Positions 49,384 through 58,061 of a DNA stretch of 64,000 nucleotides are shown here, one piece after another (position 1 is the stretch's first letter; every line of letters begins with the position of its first letter). The stretch is from the IMG/VR virus record IMGVR_UViG_3300047496_000172, positions 1 to 64,000 of that record. One strand, written 5' to 3'. This DNA is from a virus. The notes beneath the pieces are model-generated. The model was given only the letters and a program-made list of their open reading frames with translations. It ran no database searches and was not told the origin of the DNA. A program made the translations under genes and the position numbers.

Positions 49384-50079
49384 TTACCAAACTTGATCCA
49401 TATACCCTTTCATGAATTTTTTAGCTGACATAGACTTTCCTTTTTCGTGATTTACAACGGTATCATCTTGAAATCTTAGCGTAAAATTTTTATCAGATCG
49501 CATTCCACTACCGACTTGGTTTTTTCTATCTTTTGCGATAGCGGAATATTTTTCTGAATTACTTCTTTCGTCGAGTGTTTTTATGATCGCTTCTTTTGCG
49601 TCTCGTAGATTAGATATTCTTTCTCTTCCTTGTCTTGCTTCTATAATACCAGTTGGTATATGAATTAATCGACAAGAGTTGGGGTGACGATTTCGATGTT
49701 GGCCGCCATTTCCGGTTCCAGAGAACCATTCCACGCGAAAATCGTCATCAGATCGTTTTGAATAAATGTCTGAAGTTGTTGTTTCAGGATTTATGACAGC
49801 ACAAGTTATAGTTGAGGAATGAACGCGTCCTCGTTTTTCAGTAGGAGAAACACGCTGGGTTCTTATTCCACCAGAACCATTATGTAAAATTTCGAGATCG
49901 GCGCCAATAATTTCGATTGCAACTTCGGCATACCCTGCATCAGATGGGCGTTCTCTGACGATGCGGGACTTTCAACCTTTACGAGTCGCCAGCTTTAAAT
50001 AAGCCTTCATCAAATCAGCACAAAACATACTCGCGTCGAGTCCGCCTTCACCTGATCGTAATTCCACAATGCGAATCAT
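49384..50079 (-). CDS. Peptide chain release factor with an in-frame UGA at a Trp position
   Basis: The frame from ATG 50079 (behind AGGAG) is 231 codons with one in-frame TGA at codon 36 (49972-49974). Both sides belong to one class I release factor: VELRSGEGGLDA before it, then SGGIRTQRVSPTEKRGR, GTGNGGQHRNRHPNSCRL and a basic C-terminus. GGQ is the peptide-release motif; SPT occupies the stop-recognition position between RF1 (PxT) and RF2 (SPF). Domain 1 is absent. The TGA sits where homologues have Trp (RKG-W-K). Readthrough, recoding or mutation are all possible. Confidence 0.85.
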
Positions 50080-50185
50080 AATAAAATCTCCTTCGTATTT
50101 TTATTTAGCATTATAGGTTGACTTTTGTCAAGAAATTAGTTAAAAAATAATATGACAACCTTCCGGCAAACCATGGATTTTTTAA

Positions 50186-50623
50186 ATGGACAGTAATATT
50201 ACATACGAAGAGTTTGAAGAACTCTGCCGTGAAGCTATTCGCGATAAAGAAAAAGCGTATTGGTTAGCTGAAGAAGGTAATTTGAATCGATACAATCCTA
50301 CTGTCGATCTTCAATATTATACTGAAGGTAGATGGTCTACTGGCGGCCAGGGTGGCGGTAGTTGCTGGGATGAAGGTGAATCTCATTACTACGCGTTAGA
50401 AGGTGAGCAAGAGCCAAAGGACGAATATCTATCCTTGTTTTTGTTAAAAATCGTTCCAGAATTGACTTACGCGCAATTTGTAAATCTTGAAAAATCTGAA
50501 TTTTTTGAGTATTCTACGGAATATCAAAACGAATATTACGGAAATTATACGACATATGGTATTCGTAAGTTCAACTTACGAACTCTCTATGATGTTTTAA
50601 AACAGATGTCTGTAAATGGATAG
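50186..50623 (+). CDS. Hypothetical protein, tandem family B copy 1
   Basis: Protein of 145 residues starting MDSNITYEEFE, with GGQGGGSCWDEG and a late YYGNYTTYGIRKF. Strongly paralogous to the next gene. Acidic overall. The function is unknown. Confidence 0.7.
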   Translation: MDSNITYEEFEELCREAIRDKEKAYWLAEEGNLNRYNPTVDLQYYTEGRWSTGGQGGGSCWDEGESHYYALEGEQEPKDEYLSLFLLKIVPELTYAQFVNLEKSEFFEYSTEYQNEYYGNYTTYGIRKFNLRTLYDVLKQMSVNG

Positions 50624-51050
50624 CAATACGACATACGAAGAATTCGAGAACAAAGTCAGAGATGTTATTATCTCTGTCCATAAGCCGCAAATCTGCGTCA
50701 GAGATAATAAGGCCAAGGTTGGATACAAATACATTCCAGATACGAAATTTGATATTAACACTTATCTAACGCTTAAATGGGAAATTGGTGGAGCCAGGGG
50801 CGGAAATTGTTGGGGTGATGATGCTTGCCAATATACCAGCTATACAGAAGAACCCGATTTTACTTTATTGGATAGCATCTTAGAAGCAATTGTTCCTGAT
50901 ATTTCTTTTTTGAAATACAAATCAATCGTTTCGCAAGTTATCATAAGAAAAAGTGGGACTGATATGGAGTATTATGGAAATTATACTGATTATAAGACCA
51001 AAACTCTTGATCTTCAAAAACTTTATTATTTGTTGTTTGGTGACCAATGA
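50616..51050 (+). CDS. Hypothetical protein, tandem family B copy 2
   Basis: Protein of 144 residues starting MDSNTTYEEFE, with GGARGGNCWGDD and YYGNYTDYKTK in the same places as copy 1. It overlaps copy 1 by 8 nt and the P-loop gene by 4 nt, so the three are one translational unit. Confidence 0.7.
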   Translation: MDSNTTYEEFENKVRDVIISVHKPQICVRDNKAKVGYKYIPDTKFDINTYLTLKWEIGGARGGNCWGDDACQYTSYTEEPDFTLLDSILEAIVPDISFLKYKSIVSQVIIRKSGTDMEYYGNYTDYKTKTLDLQKLYYLLFGDQ

Positions 51051-51442
51051 TCGAAGTAAAAGTTCTGGTAGGATTGCCTGGATCGGGTAAATCTTACTAT
51101 GCCAACACGATTGTTGATGCTGAGACAACCATCATTGATGATTTGAATAGAAATCTGACGGCATTAGAAGAATTCAAAAATAATCCTACGTCAAAATTGA
51201 TCATTACTGATCCCTCAGCTTCACTATCATCTCCTGATAAAATAAAAGAAAAGGTTATTCAATGGCTCGGTGAAGATGCGACAGTTGATATCTTCGCATT
51301 TGAAAATGATTTAGAAGCTTGCTGGGCTAATGTCGTTCGGCGAAATGATGGTCGGATCATATCTAAACCCTACATGAAATCGTTGAGTAAGTTTTACGAT
51401 CCAGCCATATTTGATAAAATTTTACCTGTTTATCGACCTTAA
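51047..51442 (+). CDS. P-loop kinase-like protein
   Basis: Protein of 131 residues. VLVGLPGSGKSYYA is a Walker A of the polynucleotide-kinase/zeta-toxin type; IIDD and VVRR-N could act as Walker B and lid arginines. Too short for a full kinase-phosphatase, so it may phosphorylate a small or nucleic-acid 5' end substrate. Co-translated with family B genes. Confidence 0.75.
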   Translation: MIEVKVLVGLPGSGKSYYANTIVDAETTIIDDLNRNLTALEEFKNNPTSKLIITDPSASLSSPDKIKEKVIQWLGEDATVDIFAFENDLEACWANVVRRNDGRIISKPYMKSLSKFYDPAIFDKILPVYRP

Positions 51443-52200
51443 AGTTTGATCAATCCATTTAATGTTACTATATTAGTAGCCGAAGCGGGGTCTGTCCCAA
51501 ATACTATTTGGTTATAACCACCAAACCCAAGAAATCCACTAGATTTAGCGACGCTATAATATGGTAAAAAATTAATACCATCTCCTGGCCATCCTATGTA
51601 TATATTTGTTCCATTATCATGAAGTTGATACCAAGTTGGAACATACATAAAATCGCCACCTGTTGCCAAATCATATGAATTTAGACTTGTAGGATTATCG
51701 TATTTTTTATGAACTACTCGATTGTTAGTTTGTGGGGCGATACCTTCTATTTTACCGGAAACACTGTCACACCATCCAATCATCATTAGCGGACCACCAT
51801 CACCACTGGTGCTAATAAAATTCACAAGAAAATTGACTGTATAAGGTGGAGTTGGTGCTGTCATAGCTAATAAATGTAATCCATCATTAGAATTTCCTAT
51901 TATGCTTACACCAGGAAGACCCGCAGTAGCATTTGCGGTAGATTGGTTTATCCAGCCTATATCAAAAGTAGCAAGATTAGGAACAGGAATGCCAGCAGCA
52001 ACGTTTGCTATTGCGGCATTGGTATAACTTTCAGAAGTAGCAATAGCATAAGTCACTTGAGTATTAGTATAGTTGGTTGCTGCCAAATTTATTTGATCAG
52101 GCGTGATTTTCACATTCACGCCGCCTTGGACACCAGCCAAGTATTCACCACCGCCTAGAGTTGATGCATTCGCAAATGCTGAAATTTTTGTGTTAGCCAT
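51439..52200 (-). CDS. Tail fibre protein
   Basis: Protein of 253 residues. N-terminal KISAFANASTLGGGEYLAG followed by VKITPDQI is a common anchor motif of phage tail fibres; the rest is a beta-rich Gly/Asn/Thr region of receptor-binding type. First of five minus-strand fibre genes. The start is adjacent to the end of the gene at 52200. Confidence 0.75.
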   Translation of the reverse strand: MANTKISAFANASTLGGGEYLAGVQGGVNVKITPDQINLAATNYTNTQVTYAIATSESYTNAAIANVAAGIPVPNLATFDIGWINQSTANATAGLPGVSIIGNSNDGLHLLAMTAPTPPYTVNFLVNFISTSGDGGPLMMIGWCDSVSGKIEGIAPQTNNRVVHKKYDNPTSLNSYDLATGGDFMYVPTWYQLHDNGTNIYIGWPGDGINFLPYYSVAKSSGFLGFGGYNQIVFGTDPASATNIVTLNGLIKL

Positions 52201-52964
52201 TATGTTACCTCTAATTCAATATATCCAGAACCATCTTCAAGTTCATATTCGCCACTACCATCCTCCAATTCCATTCCAAATGATTCTAAGCTTGGAGCAA
52301 TAGGAGTCCCATACAATCCTATATTTACCTTCCTCAAAAATAAATTAACATCTGAAACGGTATTGTTGGTGACACCCAACATGTAATACGGTCCATCTTT
52401 GTCTTGACTCAATGCACTAATTGAAAAAGTTAAACTATCGACATCGATGATGGTATTCTGAGTATCTTGAATAACGGTTGAATTTCCTGCGGCCATTACT
52501 TGAACAACACCGGATTTTGTTGGTGAACTACCATCTATGTAAAAACCATGATATTCAAATTTTGCAGAAATTATATTTCCATCTAAACGAGTTGGAATGG
52601 CAAGAGTGTTACTATAATCTGAAAAAAGAATAGGACCACTATACAAACCCGGAATAACCGTAGGGACGAAGAAATCGTTTCTATTTTGATCCATATAAAA
52701 TTGATTAAATAGTTGCTGATTTACTGGACTTGCTTCGGTCAAAACTTCAATATTTTGATACGGAAAAGTCGTTCTCTGATAGTTTATATCTCCAACATTT
52801 GGAGTATGGCCTATAAACATTCTACCAGTGTCGGTCGAAAATGCAGGCTCTCCGACCGCCAAGGGTTTATTAAAAACGGGTGGAGAGGTTGAAATGGGTG
52901 AGCCAGGAAGTAAACTCTCTTTACCTCTTCTGAATTTTATTTTTCCAACCAAAATTATAGACAT
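52200..52964 (-). CDS. Tail fibre protein with Mtd-like N-terminal module
   Basis: Protein of 254 residues. FRRGKESLLPG, then LAVGEPAFSTDTGRMFIGHT is a module known from tail tip and fibre proteins. Beta-sandwich strands follow, and the C-terminus has a tandem (M)ELEDGSGxYELEDGSGYIELE repeat. A CATAAATA box ends 4 nt before the ATG. Confidence 0.75.
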   Translation of the reverse strand: MSIILVGKIKFRRGKESLLPGSPISTSPPVFNKPLAVGEPAFSTDTGRMFIGHTPNVGDINYQRTTFPYQNIEVLTEASPVNQQLFNQFYMDQNRNDFFVPTVIPGLYSGPILFSDYSNTLAIPTRLDGNIISAKFEYHGFYIDGSSPTKSGVVQVMAAGNSTVIQDTQNTIIDVDSLTFSISALSQDKDGPYYMLGVTNNTVSDVNLFLRKVNIGLYGTPIAPSLESFGMELEDGSGEYELEDGSGYIELEVT

Positions 52965-52968
52965 AGTG

Positions 52969-52976
52969 TATTTATG
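52969..52976 (-). promoter_or_regulatory. Late-type box for fibre genes
   Basis: CATAAATA on the minus strand ends 4 nt before the ATG at 52964. Confidence 0.7.
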
Positions 52977-53011
52977 ATTGTTTAAATTTTATCATTAAAT
53001 ATAGAGGTAGT

Positions 53012-54040
53012 TCACGATATTACTATTCGTCTCATATATAGACTTATGTTGTTTAAAGTTAAATTTAAGATGTTCAACATATAATATGTGCCGCCTCCAT
53101 CAGATTGAGCAGAACCTACTGAAAATTGTAAACTCGTGCTTCCATTCAATAAATTAAAGTCAGATACAGAACTTTGATCGTATTGATTGGCTAAAATTCG
53201 TAAAGTGCCATTTTCCAATGGTGAATATGTCGAGCCTATAACTTTGAAAGCATGGTATTCGAATGCGGCAGAAACATTCGCTCCATAAATTTTGGAAGGA
53301 ATAACTGGAATATCTGTTACATCGGAATATGTTATTGGGCCATTATAGTTTCCAGTTATTACAGTTGGAGGGAAAAAGGCATCTTGATTTTGATTTCTTA
53401 CGAAATGATCGAATAATTCCTTCATTCTTGGAGAAGTCTCGGTCAAAACTTCTATATTTTGATATGGAAAAACAAGACGATGATAATCTACATCGCCGGG
53501 TTTAGGGGTATGACCTATAAGGACTCGACTGGTATCCGTGGTGAAAGCCAATTCCCCGACATCCAAACTTTTTGGGAAAACTATTGGAGGAAATCCCTTT
53601 GGAACTCCTGGTAATTCTGCCTCGGTTCCTCTGCGAAATTGAGTTGATTTTACCGTAATTTGATTGGCGACGATGTTGTTTACGACTTGTGATATACCTG
53701 AACCAAAAACCGTAGAAACTCCGTGAGATGATCCTACTCCGGAATCATGAATAACAGTAGCATTAGCATCTCCTGATGCTACAGCAACACCATTACTTGT
53801 TCCATTAGCAAATTGATAGGTATTTAAAATTACATAAGCAACAACTTTTGAAATTCTTGTGAAGTCAGGTTGAAATCCGGTTGCAACATAGCCAACAGAT
53901 TTATAAACGTGAATTTGTTCGTTATTACCATCAGGCGTAGTTACGGTATACCCTACAACTTTAGGGACTGTTAAAGTATTTGATTGCGCTCCTTGGGCAG
54001 CATAACTTACTATTTTTGATGTTGAAATATAATCTACCAC
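53012..54040 (-). CDS. Tail fibre protein with Mtd-like module
   Basis: Protein of 342 residues with a GTG start behind AAAGGA. The N-terminal 130 residues contain three VxxYxx repeats of Lys/Val/Tyr strands. Residues about 133-342 are paralogous to the protein at 52200: FRRGTEAELPG, LDVGELAFTTDTSRVLIGHT, VFPYQNIEVLTE. Confidence 0.75.
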   Translation of the reverse strand: MVDYISTSKIVSYAAQGAQSNTLTVPKVVGYTVTTPDGNNEQIHVYKSVGYVATGFQPDFTRISKVVAYVILNTYQFANGTSNGVAVASGDANATVIHDSGVGSSHGVSTVFGSGISQVVNNIVANQITVKSTQFRRGTEAELPGVPKGFPPIVFPKSLDVGELAFTTDTSRVLIGHTPKPGDVDYHRLVFPYQNIEVLTETSPRMKELFDHFVRNQNQDAFFPPTVITGNYNGPITYSDVTDIPVIPSKIYGANVSAAFEYHAFKVIGSTYSPLENGTLRILANQYDQSSVSDFNLLNGSTSLQFSVGSAQSDGGGTYYMLNILNLTLNNISLYMRRIVIS

Positions 54041-54049
54041 AATAATCCT

Positions 54050-54268
54050 TTAAGCTATGCTTTTTACTCCATATAATCCAGCAAGATCATCAGCTTGCCA
54101 AGCTACATTGGTATTTGGATTAATATTCCATACATTTTCTGTTGCTCTATAATCAGAACCTAAAGGAACAGAATTAGAAGTATATTCTGTTCCACCTTCG
54201 TAAATAGTATTATCAGATGGAACAAATGCTCCCATTTCACCGCCAGCAAAAATTATTGTATTAGGCAT
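54050..54268 (-). CDS. Short fibre paralogue, internal-deletion form of the next gene
   Basis: Protein of 72 residues. Its first 20 residues (MPNTIIFAGGEMG) and last 48 (NVWNINPNTNVAWQA) match the two ends of the 326-residue protein at 54287, with about 250 residues missing in between. It has its own AAAGGAAAG ribosome-binding site. Likely a recombination product. Confidence 0.7.
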   Translation of the reverse strand: MPNTIIFAGGEMGAFVPSDNTIYEGGTEYTSNSVPLGSDYRATENVWNINPNTNVAWQADDLAGLYGVKSIA

Positions 54269-54286
54269 ATATTCCTTTCTTTCCTT

Positions 54287-55267
54287 TTAGGCGACACTTA
54301 CTACGCCATAATATAATCCAGCAAGATCAGAAGCTTGCCAAGCTACATTAGTATTTGGATTAATATTCCAAACATTTCCATTAGCTCTAAAATCAGTTCC
54401 TAAATCTACAGAATTTGAAGTATATTCTGTTCCTCCAACATTTAATTCTAATTGAAGATGCTGTGGACCATCTACACCACAACTTGCTCTTGCCGTGACA
54501 GCCACGGCGATTATCTCACCATTCACTGACCCAGGTTGAGAAAAATTAGAAGTCAATCCTGCGGTATTTGCGGAAATATAATTAGTATCATTGTAACTAA
54601 TTTCATTTACATCAGTATAAGTTCCATTCCATTGATCTGTTAAGCCATTAGCTGTAATAGGAATAGTGGATAATTTATAGCCAATCGTAGATTGTGTTGC
54701 TATTATAAGTTGGCTCCATTCTATCCACTGCCAATAACCGTCCTGAGGAACACCGTAAAGAAATATTTTAGATATGTTTGTTCCCGTAATATTAGCGGTA
54801 TCGGTAGTCAGCAATGTTCCTTGAGAATAGAAAGAAGCCGCGCCGCTTGAACCCAGAGTTATATGGAAATCAAAATTTCCGCGACCAATTCCACGTTTAT
54901 ATGCTACATAACAAGAAGAACCAATTTGCACCCAAGATGATCCATTCCACCAAAACATCGCGATATAACTAAAAGAATCTGTATTAATAGCAAATACTGG
55001 ATTGTCAGAATCATCAACAAAAACTAGAGAATTTACGTTACTGCCGCCGCCCTGGACTGATACGGATAATTCACAATGAAACCAAAAATCTGTTAAATTT
55101 TCAAATTTATATGAACGTAAAAATGATGATGTGGCACCTTGTAGCCGCAATGCACATCTTGCATACGCGCTATCATAGCTAGCATCTGAAACCGCTTCAT
55201 ATGAACTGCTATCAGATGGAACGAAATTTCCCATTTCAGCACCGGCAAATATTATTGTATTAGGCAT
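54287..55267 (-). CDS. Tail fibre/receptor-binding-like protein
   Basis: Protein of 326 residues starting MPNTIIFAGAEMG. The middle part resembles a lectin-like jelly-roll (FWFHCELSV, FHITLGSSGAASFYS). The end NVWNINPNTNVAWQA is shared with the short paralogue. GGAG precedes the ATG and an ATAAATA box lies about 28 nt upstream, giving a leadered transcript. Confidence 0.7.
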   Translation of the reverse strand: MPNTIIFAGAEMGNFVPSDSSSYEAVSDASYDSAYARCALRLQGATSSFLRSYKFENLTDFWFHCELSVSVQGGGSNVNSLVFVDDSDNPVFAINTDSFSYIAMFWWNGSSWVQIGSSCYVAYKRGIGRGNFDFHITLGSSGAASFYSQGTLLTTDTANITGTNISKIFLYGVPQDGYWQWIEWSQLIIATQSTIGYKLSTIPITANGLTDQWNGTYTDVNEISYNDTNYISANTAGLTSNFSQPGSVNGEIIAVAVTARASCGVDGPQHLQLELNVGGTEYTSNSVDLGTDFRANGNVWNINPNTNVAWQASDLAGLYYGVVSVA

Positions 55268-55320
55268 ATCACAACTCCATTAATAGTGTGTTATGTATTT
55301 ATGTGTATCTCTACAATTTA

Positions 55321-55510
55321 TTAGGATACTGTTGGCGTGGTAATTATAGTTTTACGCATAAAAATAATTACAGTATTTCCATTATTTGAAACGTTTATGT
55401 TGAAATATTGATCATATATTCCTTCTATATATGAAGGTTTACTACATCAATCCAATTTGCCAGAAGCCCATAATATAGACGTCAAAACCATCCATCATAA
55501 CTATAGCCAT
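55321..55510 (-). pseudogene. Degraded fibre-module gene
   Basis: An ATAAATA box, GGAG and ATG (55510) open a 22-codon frame that stops at 55442. Beyond it, in another frame, KPSYIEGIYDQYFNINVSNN plus FMRKT matches the end of the gene at 36922. Upstream parts of that gene are missing, so this is a decayed copy. Confidence 0.6.
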
Positions 55511-55543
55511 AATAATACTCCAAAAATATAAGGTATTTATCCG

Positions 55544-56623
55544 TTATAATGGAGGCGCGGAATCAGCGTTTGGTATAGATGCGTTAGAATAATAGGTTGG
55601 GTTTGTATTACCATCAACATAGGGATATATTGCTAATAGTTGATAATATGATCCTTCTAAATTATTACCGGCTGTCGTATTAAAATCTGGCGTTTGTTCA
55701 GGTAGAATTTGAAATTGAAACAAAGATGAAATAGGATCGCTTGGTCCCCAATTTACGGGGGTTGCACCGTTTACGGAAAAAAATGTGTCTCCTGTAGTAG
55801 AATTATATCCTAAAACAGTTCTAAAAACGGTTGTATTGGCTACTGATTGTGGATTGAAACCATTTCTAGTTAATCGAAAGGATGCAAGACAATTACCTTG
55901 AGACGATCTTCCTTGAGAGGTTATGACTAGATTATTACCGCCTCCCATAAATAAATCCCATTCAGCCGTGTTAGAATAATCAGGTCCACCAAACCATTGA
56001 TTATTGGTTATTTGGCAAACAAGCGTAAAACTACAATTTAACATGTATTCGGTTATAAAATCTTGTAAAAGAGTAGTTCCTAATATACCATTACCTTCGA
56101 AATTAACATCTGCTAATGTTCCTGATGGATTTAATACTGCGGCACCAATAGCAAAACCATTTGCGGTTTCTGAAAGATTCCATGTTGTCTGATTTCCACC
56201 ATAAAATCCAGAATTAGCGACAGGTGGTATAAAGAAATCGCTCATTGCATAAGTAGAACCATTAGCGGTATATACTCTGGATACTGAATTACAATAAAGT
56301 TCAGGCTCTATGGTTGGCGGCCCTGGTGGAGAAGGGGATGCCCCATCTATGAAAATTGGATTATAAAAAGCCGTGCGATCTTGATTTCTTACTTGCTGAC
56401 TAAAAATTTCTCTATTTCTTGGAGAAACTTCGGTAAGAATTTCGATTGCGGTTTGTGGAAATCGATCTCTATCAAAGTTTATATTGCCTGAGGAAGGATC
56501 GTGACCAATAACCAATCTTGCGGTATCGGTGGAAAACGCCATTTCACTTGAATTCAAAGAAGTAGTGACGACATTTGCTTGAACATCACTTTTCAATTTT
56601 ATTCTATTTGTTGAAATAATCAT
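55544..56623 (-). CDS. Tail fibre protein with Mtd-like module and lectin-like domain
   Basis: Protein of 359 residues starting MIISTNRIKLKSD. EMAFSTDTARLVIGHDPSSG and TAIEILTEVSPRNRE match the modules at 52200 and 53012. A proline-rich hinge (SPSPPGPP) leads to a beta-rich C-terminal domain. The late box CATAAATA lies 1 nt before an upstream ATG (56644), but AAGGGAA favours the start at 56623. Confidence 0.72.
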   Translation of the reverse strand: MIISTNRIKLKSDVQANVVTTSLNSSEMAFSTDTARLVIGHDPSSGNINFDRDRFPQTAIEILTEVSPRNREIFSQQVRNQDRTAFYNPIFIDGASPSPPGPPTIEPELYCNSVSRVYTANGSTYAMSDFFIPPVANSGFYGGNQTTWNLSETANGFAIGAAVLNPSGTLADVNFEGNGILGTTLLQDFITEYMLNCSFTLVCQITNNQWFGGPDYSNTAEWDLFMGGGNNLVITSQGRSSQGNCLASFRLTRNGFNPQSVANTTVFRTVLGYNSTTGDTFFSVNGATPVNWGPSDPISSLFQFQILPEQTPDFNTTAGNNLEGSYYQLLAIYPYVDGNTNPTYYSNASIPNADSAPPL

Positions 56624-56660
56624 CGAGCCATTCCCTTGTTTCATATATTTATGAAATAGC

Positions 56661-56688
56661 TTGACGAATGAAATTTTTGTTGTATAAA
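56661..56688 (+). promoter_or_regulatory. Host-type promoter
   Basis: TTGACG and TATAAA separated by 16 nt, 32 nt before the ATG at 56720; GAAGGAGA in the leader. Confidence 0.75.
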
Positions 56689-56719
56689 TTAAAACTTGAT
56701 AAGAAGGAGACTCATATTA

Positions 56720-56977
56720 ATGTCTGAAAAGGTTGAATGGTTCGATTTGAATGACGCTCCTAAGGACGGAACATATGTTCGTCTTCGCATTTCGGCGATG
56801 ACCACGATTTTGGATGATCATCCTGGAAGATTTCATTTCAAGACAGTCAAGGCTCGGTGGAGTCCTGGCAAAAGTGTTGATCCAAATGCTCAATGGTGGT
56901 CGCCACATTGGACCAGTGTAGATGGGAGTTGCTTCTACGATCTTCCAGAAAATTGGCGACCGATGACTTCGGCTTGA
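56720..56977 (+). CDS. DUF551-like small protein
   Basis: Protein of 85 residues. WFDLNDAPKDGTYVRLRI resembles the APKDGT signature of DUF551-like phage proteins. A W..W..H segment follows. Function unknown. Starts at MSEKVE behind GGAGA. Confidence 0.65.
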   Translation: MSEKVEWFDLNDAPKDGTYVRLRISAMTTILDDHPGRFHFKTVKARWSPGKSVDPNAQWWSPHWTSVDGSCFYDLPENWRPMTSA

Positions 56978-57001
56978 CAGCCTTTATATTTGTGATAAAG
57001 T
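56974..57001 (+). promoter_or_regulatory. Host-type promoter
   Basis: TTGACA overlaps the stop codon of the preceding gene; TAAAGT follows after 16 nt. Drives the gene at 57035 (AAGGAG leader). Confidence 0.6.
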
Positions 57002-57034
57002 AGTTTCATAAATTAGAGCATAAGGAGTTAAACT

Positions 57035-57604
57035 ATGAAGGCGAAGATCGAACGAACCGTTTCTCCCGAATATAGCCATCGCCAGACCGAATATCGCGGT
57101 TTTGGGATCGTTCCTAAGAATGATTTCGGCCAAAGTGGATATCTTGTTCATGGTCATATGGTCACCGAAGGCTATATCGTGACGGAAAATGGTTGTAATG
57201 CCCTTCCAGGCGCCATGTGGGTGCTGACGGTCCAACAAGCCAAGGATGCGATTGATGATTTGCTCAAGGCTCGCGAAGATGGCAATAGCGGAAGTGAACA
57301 TCCTTTCCATAAGCGAAATCGCCTTCGCCGTTCGCTGAACAGTCGTTCGCTCGAACTGTTTGAAGCGGTCATCCATCATCTGGAAGAAACCTATGATGCG
57401 ACTGGTGGCCCTTCTCCGGAACTGGCCAAGGTTCTTCTTGGAATCATCGATGATTGCGATACGCGCACCACGATTACTCGGCGGATTGGGGAGTATGATC
57501 CGCAAATGATTGATATTTTCGCTCAGTATGGTCTCACTGGTTATCCGAGTTTGGGCGAAGGTCTTCGTTTTCTTAAAATTGATAACAATGGCGATGGAGA
57601 ATAA
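57035..57604 (+). CDS. Hypothetical protein
   Basis: Unrecognised 189-residue protein. The first half is beta-rich (YRGFGIVPKNDFGQSGY), the second helical and basic. First gene of a group of small plus-strand genes (57035-58061) with short gaps. Confidence 0.6.
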   Translation: MKAKIERTVSPEYSHRQTEYRGFGIVPKNDFGQSGYLVHGHMVTEGYIVTENGCNALPGAMWVLTVQQAKDAIDDLLKAREDGNSGSEHPFHKRNRLRRSLNSRSLELFEAVIHHLEETYDATGGPSPELAKVLLGIIDDCDTRTTITRRIGEYDPQMIDIFAQYGLTGYPSLGEGLRFLKIDNNGDGE

Positions 57605-57606
57605 AT

Positions 57607-57891
57607 ATGGCCACTCCTAAGGGTATTCTCGTCATTCTTATTGATCCTGAAGGTAAAGTTTGGGGTAAAGGCGCGGACTTTGACACCTTTAAGGGTGGAG
57701 ATTCGAACCTTAAGACGGCTCAAGAAAGACGTGCCAATATAGCGTTGGCTAAGGATTTTTTCCACAACACTTGTTCGCCTGTTGTCGGGGATATTCTTGC
57801 GAACGATTTTCAAGGATCGCAAATCATTCGGAGAATTCTGGAAAAGGGTTGGCGACTGGACACTACGGAGATTGGTTATGAGGAGAATTAA
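57607..57891 (+). CDS. Hypothetical protein
   Basis: Unrecognised 94-residue protein 2 nt after the previous gene. GILVILIDPEGKVWGKG suggests a beta hairpin start. Co-translated with its neighbours. Confidence 0.55.
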   Translation: MATPKGILVILIDPEGKVWGKGADFDTFKGGDSNLKTAQERRANIALAKDFFHNTCSPVVGDILANDFQGSQIIRRILEKGWRLDTTEIGYEEN

Positions 57892-57893
57892 AA

Positions 57894-58061
57894 ATGATGT
57901 ATGATGATTTGCCGGATGTACCGGATTTATTTTTTGTAAGTTTTGAAAATGATGATCCAGACATTGGATTTTTCCTTCAATTTTTTGGTGAAACGGCTGA
58001 TGCAACGTTGGATGGTATTTCGTTCATGGTTGATGCTGAAAAATTGATGGCATCATTTTAG
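57894..58061 (+). CDS. Small acidic protein
   Basis: Frame of 55 residues, very acidic, starting MMYDDLPDVPDLFF, 2 nt after the previous stop and behind GAGGAG. Phage DNA-mimic proteins can be this acidic, but no such function is shown. Confidence 0.55.
   Translation: MMYDDLPDVPDLFFVSFENDDPDIGFFLQFFGETADATLDGISFMVDAEKLMASF

Noticed and set aside
49970-49976. RF2-style +1 programmed frameshift at the in-frame UGA
   Set aside because: The +1 frame gives no release-factor sequence, while the zero frame does on both sides of the UGA.
49384-50079. Genome-wide reassignment of UGA to tryptophan
   Set aside because: Many clear genes here end in TGA (for example at 8395 and 9048) and their frames do not continue sensibly beyond it, so the standard code applies.
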